A stretch of 64,000 bases of DNA from the NCBI RefSeq assembly GCF_036324505.1, contig NC_086357.1, forward strand, positions 18,788,793-18,852,792, written 5' to 3'. The position numbers were made by a program, and so were the translations under genes. This DNA is from Eleginops maclovinus (lineage: Eukaryota; Chordata; Actinopteri; Perciformes; Eleginopidae). Positions within the stretch are counted from its first letter, which is position 1. Each line of letters opens with the position of its first letter. Positions 1-23,000 of the stretch are shown here, piece by piece. The notes beneath the pieces are model-generated. The model saw nothing but the letters and a program-made list of their open reading frames with translations. It did no database searches and was not told the DNA's origin.

Positions 1-541
1 TAGACTGCATTGTTTTTCTGTTAGGTGTTTAACGGCATTATTTAAGTAGCCTACGTTTGTAAAGTGTCACACATGCAGACCATTTGTACTCAAAATCGAA
101 AAAGAAAAGGCTGTAAAAACACTCACCAGTGAATTTAAGCTAGGTTAACCTAGTTTACGTTTAACAGTTAAGTCAACAAAAACAATTACATTATTCAAGT
201 TAAAAATGTCCTAGAAGCAACAAACAAAACACAGGAAAAGCCTTGAAAAAATGTAAGGAAGGAGGTGTTGTTCATATTAATAACAATGTGTAACCTAATG
301 CATGATCAGCACACCATTCACTCATCAGATCATGTTTTGGTGTCAATTAAATTAAAACAAATCAAACATTAAGCTGCTTCTTTACACAGCAGTCTGTAAG
401 CGTTAACTACCCACTGAGTGACCCGAAAACCACCTGACATCGAAACCAAATCTCAGCCAAACAAGTTGACTAGTTACGAAAGTAGATGTTAATAATGTTA
501 ACACTATAAGAAGAGAATACAAAAATATTTCGATTACTTAC
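1..541. other. AT-rich non-coding DNA, probable first intron of a gene to the left
   Basis: No exon with coding character is visible on either strand. If the splice donor at 541/542 (minus strand) is real, this stretch is the start of the first intron of a gene whose coding part lies left of the window. That is inference. Confidence 0.35.
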
Positions 542-740
542 TTAACGTTTTGGTTTTAAGCGTATTCCGCAACAGTCTGCTCCTTGCTTCACGACCCAGC
601 AGCTCCTGAAGCCATGTCCGTCCAAATGACAGTCCACACAACTGCACGCAAACCAAACAGCACGCTAATTGGCTGGTTTGTTGTCTAGCAACCGAGCACG
701 GCTGAATATGATTGGTTCTTTGCTGCATAAGGTATTTCAA
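542..740 (-). promoter_or_regulatory. Promoter-like block: CCAAT / RFX X-box / CCAAT, with a leftward first-exon donor
   Basis: Plus-strand ATTGG at 668-672 and 711-715 gives two CCAAT boxes on the minus strand. Between them, 680-692 reads gttgtctagcaac, which fits the RFX X-box consensus RYYRYY-N-RRNRRY with no mismatch. Downstream on the minus strand the sequence ends in a good donor (ACGTTAA|GTAAGT; exon edge at 542). NF-Y plus RFX sites are typical of promoters of cilium and centrosome genes, so I read this as the promoter and short first exon of a minus-strand gene outside the window. Human synteny (SSX2IP beside LPAR3, same strand) makes ssx2ip a reasonable guess but not proven. The 68-codon open frame across it (534-740) has no recognisable features and is probably incidental. 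Confidence 0.45.
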
Positions 741-2024
741 GTGTTTTCAATTGCAATTCTTTTTTTAGTAAACGTTGCAATTATGGTAATTGACTTATGC
801 TAAGTATTAAAACAGTTGAATAAACACAATTATGATTTTGGGTAACTTTAATGCAATGTATTGAATATAAGAAAGAATCCAATAAAATAGCTTATTGCAC
901 GGTACAGTAATCAACACCCATACTGCAGACTGCACATTCTTAATTGACAAACGTTATACATTAAGGGGTTGAAATCATGATCTAGTAATCTATTCTACAT
1001 CATCAGCAACAAGGCTAAATAAAATAAATAAATACAAGTGGCTATCTGAACTTACAGAAATAAAAGCCACTAGATAAATTCTGATTTACAAATGCAAAGA
1101 TGTAAATGTTAAAATATTAATGATAAGATGTTTCATGTTTTATAACCCTCTCTTCAGTAACACTAACATACATAATATATCATACAGCGTTACCTTAACA
1201 TTAAGTGTTCCTCTGCAGGTCAGAATGTAACCTCTGAGTGTGTGAAGCAGAGAAAACACACAATTTGACTCCAAAATAGGCTACTTGTACACTCATTTTA
1301 AGGATAATTTAGGAATTAAAAATACATGACGATTCATCTTAGCAGAAACACCAAATTCAAACTAATGGCATTATTACTCAGTTTTTCTATTTCCAAGACG
1401 CAGCATGGGTGAGCATCATGTATAAAACTGGTGCCATAATTGGAATACAGATAAATATTTATTATTTATACCTATGCCTGTCCTGTGCAAAAGATGCCAG
1501 TTTGATCTGTGAGGATTCAAATGGAGTTTATCTAAGTAATAAGCTATACAGTTGATTGTATTTACTGTAAGAAATCTTAAATTTCAGGCAGTGAATATCT
1601 CCTTTACTTTTAATTTCTCAGAAAAAAGTAAAGTGCCTTAGATGCAAAACTAGAAATAAAGCTATACAACAGTATAATGATAATGTGTAACTTAAAAACA
1701 AAAAGGATTTCCCCAACTCTGGCATGATCCTCTGCATATTTTTAGTTTTTTTGTAGACATTTCTAGTTATTTCTACAAGGTTTTATCAGAGCATTTGTCA
1801 TCATCACTTTTTGTCACAACGTTAGAGTCGTAATAATGACCACCACTTTTAAACAATTCACTGGTAACAACAACTATTGTATTTACAGTAAAGTATGAAA
1901 TTAAATTCATGATAAACTTTTAGTATCATATTATCTGCACATATAACCTCAACATACTTTACTGGACAATTTAAAGTGCACAACACAAAGCCAGTTATCA
2001 TCACATTTTAAGCTTGACCCAGAG
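741..2024. other. Intergenic / 3' flank of the guanylate cyclase gene
   Basis: AT-rich DNA without coding exons. It contains the duplicated exon fragment listed separately at 1114-1250 and presumably the 3' UTR of the guanylate cyclase. I did not identify a decisive polyadenylation site. Confidence 0.5.
1114..1250 (-). pseudogene. Duplicated fragment of guanylate cyclase exon 22 with its donor and flanking intron
   Basis: Positions 1194-1250 repeat 57 nt of exon 22 (2974-3030) with one difference, a silent third-position change in a Thr codon. Translated on the minus strand the fragment reads LLHTLRGYILTCRGTLNVK. The splice donor after it is also present, and about 80 bp of adjoining intron (1114-1193 versus about 2890-2973) is recognisably related but more diverged. 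The copy stops abruptly at 1250, in mid-exon. It lies about 0.8 kb downstream of the stop codon of the intact gene, in the same orientation. It is either a small local duplication or the last trace of a tandem second gene. Confidence 0.8.
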
Positions 2025-13451
<11,427 letters not shown>

Positions 13452-13513
13452 GAGGACGTTTGCTGTTGTGGCTGGACCCACTCTGAACTGACTAACTGAA
13501 TGAATGACCAACT

Positions 13514-13646
<133 letters not shown>

Positions 13647-13704
13647 GCGTCATCTTAAGTATCAGCTTAAGTACCCTTTTTTCTGAGTCCCCCCCCCCCC
13701 CCCC

Positions 13705-15869
13705 GCCTTGTCCCTAATTGTCCAATCAGTAGAGGAGGCTCTCCAATCACAGTTTGATCATGTACTTGTTGAAAAAGTGCTTCAGCTCACTCCAAGAGGT
13801 CAGAATCTTTCATAGTTCTCTGATGCACCTGAACTCACAACCAGGGTGCTGTTTGAGGTTGTAGGTCTTCTTCTGCATGTGTGACATCTTTCTTGCTTCA
13901 AATTAGTGTTATTTCACATGTGAAAGTTTGGCTTTTTTTTATCAACTTGACATTTAACTATAACATTCAACCTTGGTAGACATGATTGAAGGCAATTTAA
14001 AAGGGACAGTTCACTTCAAAAAATGTATTCCTGTTGGGCAATTTATACATCTAAACTGTTTTAGTGTGAGCTTCCCAGTGTTGGAGATATCAGCAGTAGA
14101 GATGTCTGCCTTCTCTCCAATATAATAGAAGGAGACACTTAATACGGCAAACATTTTTTACAAAACTCAACGTCTCTTTCAAAGACAGTGTGAGCAGTTT
14201 GAAGTAGGACCTGTTTTTTCTATGGTATCACTGCGCAGACAAAATAGTACTCATAGACAAGAAGCTCTTGCTTGTGACAGTCTGAGACGAGTCAAACTCC
14301 TTGCTGCCGTTTGTCAGGTTGTGTGTATCCATGTGTTCAGTTGAAACTGAGCTGGGAACTTTGTAGGAGAAACCAGTCAATTCTGTAAATTATAGATGAT
14401 TTAACTTCGAACTATAGGCCTCTATAGTCTTGCCCTTTATGGCATAGGGTTTATTTATATAACAGCACACCCTCTGTGTGCTGGTTAAACATTTCACTTT
14501 TCTGCCTACATCTGTTTGCCCTAAGATTAAGACCAAACCAAAAGACAGCATTTCAGAACATCTGTGAAATTTAATTGGCTCTTAAAGAATGCATAATTAC
14601 AGCACAGCTGTAAAAAAAGAAAAAAAAAAGGCCTACAACAGCACACAAGTTTACTTTACAGTTCATGTTTTTTTGGGAATGCAGAACCAGAGAAGCATGA
14701 AGCACTCACAACAGTTCTGCAGAGGAAGAAATACAGTACTCTCTATAAAACAGCATTATTTTGAATGGAAATTACTCACTTTTAATCACATCATAGCTCA
14801 ACCTGAAACCGTTGACATCCTGAGTACTTTTCTACAAGGAATGTTATTTGTTTTATACAGTGTTGAACCTTTCCTCCACTGTCATAGGACGCTGGTCGTG
14901 TTTGGGGATTAATAAAAGGAGTTTTAACATGCAATTAGAAATCTTGTTAAACCAGGTAACCTGGAATATACTTTCATGATGATTACAGTAAATTACAGGC
15001 GAGCTTCCACCTGTTATATGTCATATTAAACATCACTCTTTTAAATCAATCTGTGATTGACATCTTAAAGCACATAATATGCAGTTTATAACATTTTAAT
15101 GTTAAAAATGCATCACACAAAGTTAAAAATGTTAACCGGTGAAATTTACAGAGCATTCAAACGGTGTCAGTTTACTGTCAATCACAGAAAGCTTTACTAT
15201 ATTAGTATTAAAATATATAAGCATGTGGTTATTTTTTACTGCTGCAAGTGTTTTGCAGTCTAATTGAGAGCAGGATCTTGTTGCTCGGAGTCAATCCTAT
15301 TTTTTTCCAGTTCTTTCGACAATAATGTAAGAGACTGGAAACTAAAGGTCAACCACTAATTGGCCTGAATGGAGTTAATCCTCCTAAAGTGGCAGCTCTT
15401 GAGAAATCTCAAGTAACGGTACTTCATCAACCATAGATTGCTGCAGGGATGAGTGTTATAACCAAGACATGAGTCAACATTTTTTTTAGTTCCAGTTCCC
15501 TTCATCATCATCCGTCATGAAGTCAATGGGTTTTTGGTTAGGAGTCTGAGATAAGGTCTTTGACTTACACTTACTGGTTTAAGAGATTTAAACCCAGTGT
15601 TCTAAATATGTTGGTTAGCACCACACCGGTGAATGTTTAAGCTTTTATATTAGATAAAATGTCGTTTACAGTAAAGTGGCTAAATAAGACACAAAATGCA
15701 TTTAACCTTCAAAAATTATAAAAGTGGAGTTTATTTAGTAAGATTATCTTGCTGAATGAAATGTGTAAATTTCATAAACTTTTGATCGCCGCAAAGATGA
15801 TTTTCGGCAATAATACATAATAATGGAAAAAAAATCTATTGGTTTTTACACTTCTAGACTTACAACGGG
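13705..15869. other. Intergenic, no gene seen
   Basis: Upstream flank of the guanylate cyclase gene. The 107-codon open frame at 14589-14912 has no recognisable domain or codon bias and I do not call it a gene. Confidence 0.5.
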
Positions 15870-15960
15870 TAGTGATGGGTCGTTCGCGAACGAATCAGTT
15901 CGAACGAACGACTCTTTGAAACGAACGAACTGACCTGATTCCTCGATTCACCTTCCTCTC

Positions 15961-16060
15961 GTTCGTTCGTTCGTTCGTTCGTTCGTTCGTTCGTTCGTTC
16001 GTTCGTTCGTTCGTTCGTTCGTTCGTTCGTTCGTTCGTTCGTTCGTTCGTTCGTTCGTTC
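15961..16060. repeat. (GTTC)25 tetranucleotide microsatellite
   Basis: Exactly 100 bp of uninterrupted GTTC, inside the hAT-like element and seeded by the GTTCG-rich terminal sequence of that element. On the minus strand it makes an open frame of repeated Asn-Glu-Arg-Thr that is not a gene. Confidence 0.97.
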
Positions 16061-16338
16061 TCCCACGGACTGGTTGCTGTGCCAATCGTATGCTGTTGTC
16101 TGTTGGGTCTAGAACGCCCTCGTTGAATTTTAGCTAATGAGAGACAGGAATGCTTCTCGTTTATTCCTCTCCAGTCGTTCTCGATCAGTCAGTCATTCAG
16201 TAGCGCTAGCCTAGCAGGTTAAATGGGGACTTGAAACCTTTTCAATGAAAAGGTTTCAAGTCAGTTACGCAACACCGTAGTTCAAGGCAAATACATAGCT
16301 GCAACTTCATGATTATGTGTACTTTTAGACAACACAAC

Positions 16339-17154
16339 CAGTGGCGGCTGGTGGAGTTTTCTCCAGGGGGGGCTATAACTCCAACATTTATAGTAAAATT
16401 TAAAAAAGCATGCATACATGTACTAAGGTATCAAACGAGTGTATTTACATAAATGAAAACAACAAAAACAACATTATAGATAGATAGATAGATAGATATA
16501 AGTGCAAAGAGAAACAAGTGCGATATATAGAGTATGCACAGTATATGCAGTTAAGAGTGATTATGTAAAGATAAGGGCAGTATAAAGAGGTGGGAATAAT
16601 TGGCATAGTATAAACAGATATAGTATGAACAAATATACAGATGTGCTATATTACTATACAGATGGCCAATATACATATATAATAAATATCTCTCTATCTA
16701 TCTCTAGATATATCTCTATATCTCTATATTTAAATAATATATATCATATATAACATGGACAATACACATACTTTATGACAGAAGGCTGTGACGTCAGCCC
16801 CGCCGCCAAATCCAGCTGCATTCAGCTCGGGGCGCAGGAGAGGTGCGCCCCGACATCGTCCTATCTCTTGTATTGAAGAGGAGCTACTGCGCATGTACAA
16901 CCTTTAACGAGAGTCTATGGGCAAAGATTCCTGCGCCCCAGGGCGGAAATACGTCACCAATCAGACAATGTCAACGAACGAAACAACTTTACTCATCATT
17001 AACTATGAAATATTTATCTTGCACATCTAAAAAATTATTTTTATTTTATTATTTCATTTTTATTTTATTTTTTTTATGTCTTATTCAAGGAAATGTGGTG
17101 AGAGGTGAGTGGTGGGGCGGCACCCTAGCGCCCTCTATTGGCCAGCCGCCACTG
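16339..17154. mobile_element. Nested non-autonomous DNA transposon with CAGTGGCGGCTGG terminal repeats
   Basis: Left end CAGTGGCGGCTGG and right end CCAGCCGCCACTG are exact inverted repeats of 13 nt. It contains a short GATA microsatellite (16476-16498) and no transposase. I could not find a target duplication on either side, so its superfamily is open. It sits between the two ~80-bp inverted arms of the surrounding element. Confidence 0.65.
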
Positions 17155-17614
17155 CTTTTCATCAACATAATCTTTCTGCCAAGCTTTTAAACATGTTTGT
17201 CGGCATATTGAGTCGTTATTTCTTTATTTAGTAGCCCTTGCTGAGAGAGAACAAAAAAAAGTAAGACAATACATTTGCGGATCAAGCCGTAGTCTACTGT
17301 ATTAGGATTTACCTTCAATAAATGTGAAGGTGAATATACACATTAGCCACTGTTGTGTTGTCTAAAAGTACACATAATCATGAAGTTGCAGCTATGTATT
17401 TGCCTTGAACTACGGTGTTGCGTTGACTGTTTCCACGACCGTTTGCGAACGAGGAGCTGAGAACCGTGCATTTCATGATTCCCCGCTGAATGACGTTGTA
17501 CCGGAATCGCGACTGAACGAAGGAGCGAACGATTCTGAACGATTGTTCTTGGCGAACTGACCGAGGCAAACTGAATCCCAGAAAAGAATCATGAAATCCA
17601 TCTCTAACAATGGG

Positions 17615-20046
17615 TATGATCAATTAAAGTTATGTATATGGTCAAACCCAGAGGATTTACAAGGAAAATCGGTTTGGTTGGCTTTCATTGGCGCCAGGAG
17701 TCACTGTAGCATGCTAACATGCTAACGTTGTCGCCTGAGCATGTTCTGTGAATGAAAATAGCTAGAAGCAGTAGGAAGTCGCAAAGTCGGCCACATACTG
17801 AGCATTACTGTTCCCATTCACTTGAATATACTCGAACTGTTCAGTATTTTACAGAATGCACAAATGGGGCGAAGCCTGCAAGCTAGTTCAGGCAGTGCAC
17901 TCGAGCACCAATGTTACATATAGCCTACTGCTTCTAATAAACATATTAATGAAACACTTGAGTTGTCTGACTGAAATAGAGATATATAGAACAGCAGTAA
18001 ACAGTATTTTTCGCAGGCTGCGTTTTAAAACGTGAAAAAATCTACAAAACGGTGCCCTGCCTGGGAAATGTTAAAGTATCTCCAAAGCCTCTTCAATGAT
18101 CACTACTAACGTGAACTAACATGTCTATTGTTAATACTACGTCAGAGCTGTCAATTTATCAGCTTGAGGAATACTCTGGTGAAGCGCAATGAATGCTCTG
18201 GGCAGGGCGGATGGGATGGCAATCCAATCATTTTATTTGAATTATAAAATCCTAAAACAGTTAAAGATACCCGATTTCTAACAGGATAAAAAGCAATACT
18301 ACCTTGGCTTCAGCCTTTTAAAATTAAGCTTCATAAAATTGCTGCTAGCATGGGTAAAACTGAAGTTAATGCCAGAAAATGCATTAATTAAATCACATTA
18401 TTTATATCATTAAAAATCATTTTAATAAAAAAATATAATTGGAACCACTTTCGGCAAATTGACGGATGTTCATATTAAAAGGTTCCTATAAATACTAGTG
18501 AAAATGATACTCCATAATAAAGTTTGAGTCGCTCCAGTGACAAACCTTTGTGTTGGTTGCTGTTACTGTATTATATCATGTATTGTATCATGACATGTGA
18601 TGTCCATTGGAGAAAAGAAAAAAAAGAACATGAATTCAAAGAGGTTTGAAAAAAATTTAGTATTTTTGTTATGATTAAAAATCTCAAATCTGCAAAGGAA
18701 TGGCCATCTACAACTTTGTTTCGATAAAGAAACACCACCATCCGAACTGTAACCTATTTCCAATCACTACTCACATATGGTCTATTACTACACTCCTTAA
18801 TGATCGCATGATGCTACAACAGGAATGTTATACATACTGTACAGCAGGTTAAAGAAGTCATTTGAACCCTGTCAATGATTTAGCAATAGAGGTGTCAGCG
18901 CTGTTTATAGAGAGGGAGGTTTGTGTGAGTGTGGTCTATTCAGTCATATCCTGTTCGGTTCCTGCAGGTACATAGGGTATTGTGGAAACCCCAGCAGGAA
19001 TCCAGTGTTTTGCAACCCCTGCGCTATAGGTGAGCAGCTGTTAGTGGAAGTTGATGTGTTAAAATGCTACAGGGAGAACAAGTTTGCCTTCAAGATGTGC
19101 TTTAGGCAGGAGTTTATCTGTTTGTTGAGTTGAACTGATAATGAAAGCTGGGACAAGAAAAGAGTGACTTTGTTATCTATTGCCTACAGCCAAACCAGCT
19201 TTACAACAGAATGCACGGTGAGATTTTCTAGGCTTAACATTGCAAAGGATGGTCAAAATAATCAGACCATGCTTAGCATGCTAATCATGCCGGCTGCCTT
19301 AAAGTTGGAATTACTACGCCTCTTCTTGAAAGTATTTAAACGTATGTACAAGTATATACATTATGGTACAGCAGTATACGGTATTTTGGGCAGGCTGTGT
19401 TTTCAGTAATAAACTATAAAATGGTGCACTTCCTAAGCCACATAAAGTGTTATAGTACCTGTCAACAAACATGTCCTAATACACAGCTCAACTAGATCGT
19501 CTATTACAGCTTTATGAAAGGTAACACAGGAAGTGACATTGAGTCAACAGACGTACACACATGAAAGCTAAGTTACCCTTTGCATGTTTACCCTTTTTAG
19601 AGGTAACAGTAGAAATGTATCACTGTGTGCTTTTTGCTTTCTTCAGCCATTGCAGAGCAGTTTAAAGTTCAAACAACCAACATGGGTGTGATGAAGACAG
19701 ACAGAGCAGGACAAAACGCTACAGGGATCTCCCACAGCACATGAATGGGAGGCATAGGTCCAAAAAACTGTAAAATCCCCAAATAAAATGGAAAAGCACA
19801 TCTTTGCCTCCATTTCAGGAATTTGTTGTGCATGGAAGCCTCTTCTTATCTCTGTCTCTTTAGCTCTACACTGGAGCAGTTGGCCTGCAGTGTCTCTTCA
19901 AGAAAGTCATTGTTATCTGAGGACAACACCGGCCATCTGAGGCCAACTGTTGTGGTTTCAAGTCAACTCCAATCGGAATCTTCACACAGTATGTCCAGTC
20001 GTTTGACTAAACAGAAGTGATGATTAATTTTTGTCAAGTTCCATTT
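17615..20046. other. Intergenic, including the probable lpar3 3' UTR
   Basis: No confident coding exon on either strand. Short open frames at 18921-19133 and 19164-19409 have no recognisable features. The part next to 20046 should be the 3' UTR of lpar3. Confidence 0.5.
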
Positions 20047-23000
20047 TCAGATCTTGAGAATGCCCTGCTCGTCAGTTTTTGTCTCCTCTGATGGAGGCTG
20101 ACTGTTGCCCGTATCCTGAGTAGAGCTGAGCGGCCTGGCGTTGGCCTTCGTCGACCGCTGCCGCCGCGTGCCATTACCAATGCAGCGCATGAGGTTCTTG
20201 ATGGTTGTCCACATTTCCTCGTCCTTGTAGGAGTAGATGCAAGGGTTCATGACAGAGTTGAGTACAGCCATCAATAGCAGCCACTGTTTTGTTTCCATGA
20301 CGTTACAACTCTTGCAGTTGAGGCCGTCCAGCAACAGAACCACCAGGCCGGGAGTCCAGCAGATCACAAAGGCTCCTTCAAAAGACAAAAACACAGATAT
20401 AATGACACACAGTTAGGCATTTGTAGCACTTAAAGTTAAATGCGCGAATATTTACTGAGTTAAATGCGCGAATATTTACTGATCCTAAGACAGACATTGA
20501 CAACTACTTAATTAAACATGCAATCCTGAGTAACAACTTAAAATCCCTTGACAAGAAGTCCATGTTCCCTGCACTCATGTTTCAGTGGGGAAAATGTAAC
20601 TGGAAGAGTAAAAAAGAAAACCCAGTTATGATGGTGGAGATAATATGTGTTATACTTTGGGGTACATTTTAATTAAGGCCGCTTCAAATGGATTTATCTG
20701 CACTTAAAGGTTTTGTTTGCCTAAGCTACAGCCCAAAACCTGAACCTGAGCATTTTGGGCGTTTTTCTCCGATTTAAAAAAAAAACAATCTACTCTGGAA
20801 GATGTTGCTCATAACATCGATGAGTCAGAATCTAATTTGCAACCAGTAATGGCTTCAACTTTATTTCTGATAAAGTAACACAATTATTTTCACAAATTTC
20901 TGAGCTGGCCAACAGGATGGTTGTTAAAAAAGCAAATGCGTACAGTTATTCACCTACTAATAATTTTAGCAAAAAAGAGCCATCCTAATACCACCACAAC
21001 AAGCAGAGGCAGGTTGGCAGTACAATGCCCTCCCTATTTTAATACTTAGTGGTGTGTGTTTGGTAAATAACATATTAGGTCACATGGCAACTGAAACAGC
21101 CAATAAGCACTCAAATTTCAAACATGTTTGGGCACAAAAGAGTGCTACCAAAAGTTTTTGGAAGTGAAACAAACCTACAAGCACCAACTTGTCTGCACTA
21201 CCTGCATCACTAACTCTTCAATAACTTCTGCAGAACAAAAACAAGAGCTGCTCTATACAGCACCCTCTTTGTCTCCCATACACAGGAAGGGATACATGTG
21301 CACACAGACTGAAAGGCTCAGGCAGAAGTGCTTTTATTTTTTCCCACTGCAGTTGATCCTGAAAGTAAAAAGTTGGCCACATTTTTACAGTGAATTTCTA
21401 TTCTTAAACTCGTTCTTCTTTGCTCTTTTTCTTTGTCTTTGATGGCCCACATGTCCAAAATAAAGTGAACTAAATTGGGTGAGACCCAACTTAATGGTCT
21501 CTCATTGGCAGTTCCTCTAGTGAAGTTTAAAAGCGGACTGTCTTCTCTTTTAATATACAACAGAGGAAAGAAAACAGCGGGTTCTAGAAAGACACCCACA
21601 GCATGTGTGCCTTTTCTCGGTTGGAACTCATTTCATGATGGTGGTTGCACTTAAAGAATGAAAATAAAATCGGGAGATGTTTGATGCTTCACTTAACAAA
21701 CAGGCAACAACACTCCCAGATATACCATAAATAAATGACTAGGCAATTCAATTTCAAGGATGATTTTTTTCCCCAAACTAATGCAATGAAGAGTAAAGTT
21801 CAAATGTAAACGAGAAAACACAAAATACTTAATTCTTCTAATTATAACTGCACATTAACATGAATGAATTTGTTCAATGTCCCACTGTATGTTTATCCAA
21901 CGCTTAGGCACACAATCATTTTACTATTGTTATAATGTGTGGGTTAAGCATTTCCAAACTGGTTTGTCCAGTTACCAGTTCCACTTGAGCAGACTGTTTA
22001 TCTGGAACAAAAGTTATCTTTTTGTCCCTGAATAATATAACCCAGGGACCCGGATCGGACTGAATGCCTCAGAGGTCTTAAGGTTTCTTTCTTTTCTCTC
22101 TCAGATATTCCAGGTGTGTTATCTGCACCGCCCATTTCAAGAGTGATTTTTTAATTTTTTTTACATTCAACCCTAAATCACAGCTACCTCAACAGGGATT
22201 TTAACAATGACACTTGTGTGGTTACACTTCCACAAGCTTAACGGAAATCTATAAAGCATCTGAAAGCAATTGAAAAAATTCCCAAGTGTAGGTTCTTCTT
22301 CTTGCTTTTTTTTTTAAGAAGGGTGGGGAGGAGGGGACATTCATTGAAGGCCAGTGTGGTGTGGTGTGGATGGTACGCCACACAGGCTGAGGAGCAGTGT
22401 CCTTGTAGGGAGAGATAATTACATAGCAGTCTGAAATAAAGAGTGTACAGAGGCCTGCTCCTACGCTACAAACTGTATCAAACTATCTGGACAGGCAGCA
22501 AGCTCAGTGCCCAAAGACACAAAGAACAATAAACAGACTTTTTTTTCTTGAGAGCGACTTTGCAAAAACCCTACAACTATCTCATGCATGTTTGTATGAA
22601 GAGAGAATGAAAACATAAAATAAGCACATTCAACAACTACCCTGACCTGCAGTGCTTTCAGAGTTTGACGGTATGGCCTTCTATGTACACCATGTGTTAT
22701 AGCTGCGTAAGACTATGCATTTAACAGCTTATTTTGACGCTTTTGTAAAATGTATCGTATTGTTCTTCTATGAAAGGAAAGTACACAGACTCCATTGCAC
22801 TTAACATATCCTGTTGCAACACCTAGACAAAGAAAGTCGGACCAGCATATCTGGCTCCCTCATCTAGGATGAAAATGCATGATAAGAAGGGGAAGCAGCT
22901 TTTTTAAACCCTCCTTAAGCTTGGAAAGGAGTAGTGCTGCGTCAGTGTATTCATGACACATGAATGCCATACATTCTCTGGTTTCAGCTTCTCAAAAGTT

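Larger units (their letters stand above)
15870..17606. mobile_element. Composite non-autonomous hAT-like DNA transposon with an 8-bp target duplication
   Basis: The left end starts TAGTGATGG and the right end finishes CCATCTCTA, an imperfect terminal inverted repeat. Flanking octamers are acaacggg (15862-15869) and acaatggg (17607-17614), matching 7 of 8, so this looks like a hAT-type target duplication. Inside are a (GTTC)25 block, a near-perfect palindrome (16228-16262), a pair of ~80-bp inverted repeats (about 16261-16341 and 17350-17430) and a second TIR element (16339-17154). No transposase is visible. Confidence 0.7.

Noticed and set aside
14589..14912. 107-codon plus-strand open frame
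   Set aside because: Composition and lack of any motif suggest chance in AT-rich DNA; no splice sites or promoter support it.
15860..16066. Frame of repeated Asn-Glu-Arg-Thr
   Set aside because: It is (GTTC)25 read on the minus strand inside a transposon.
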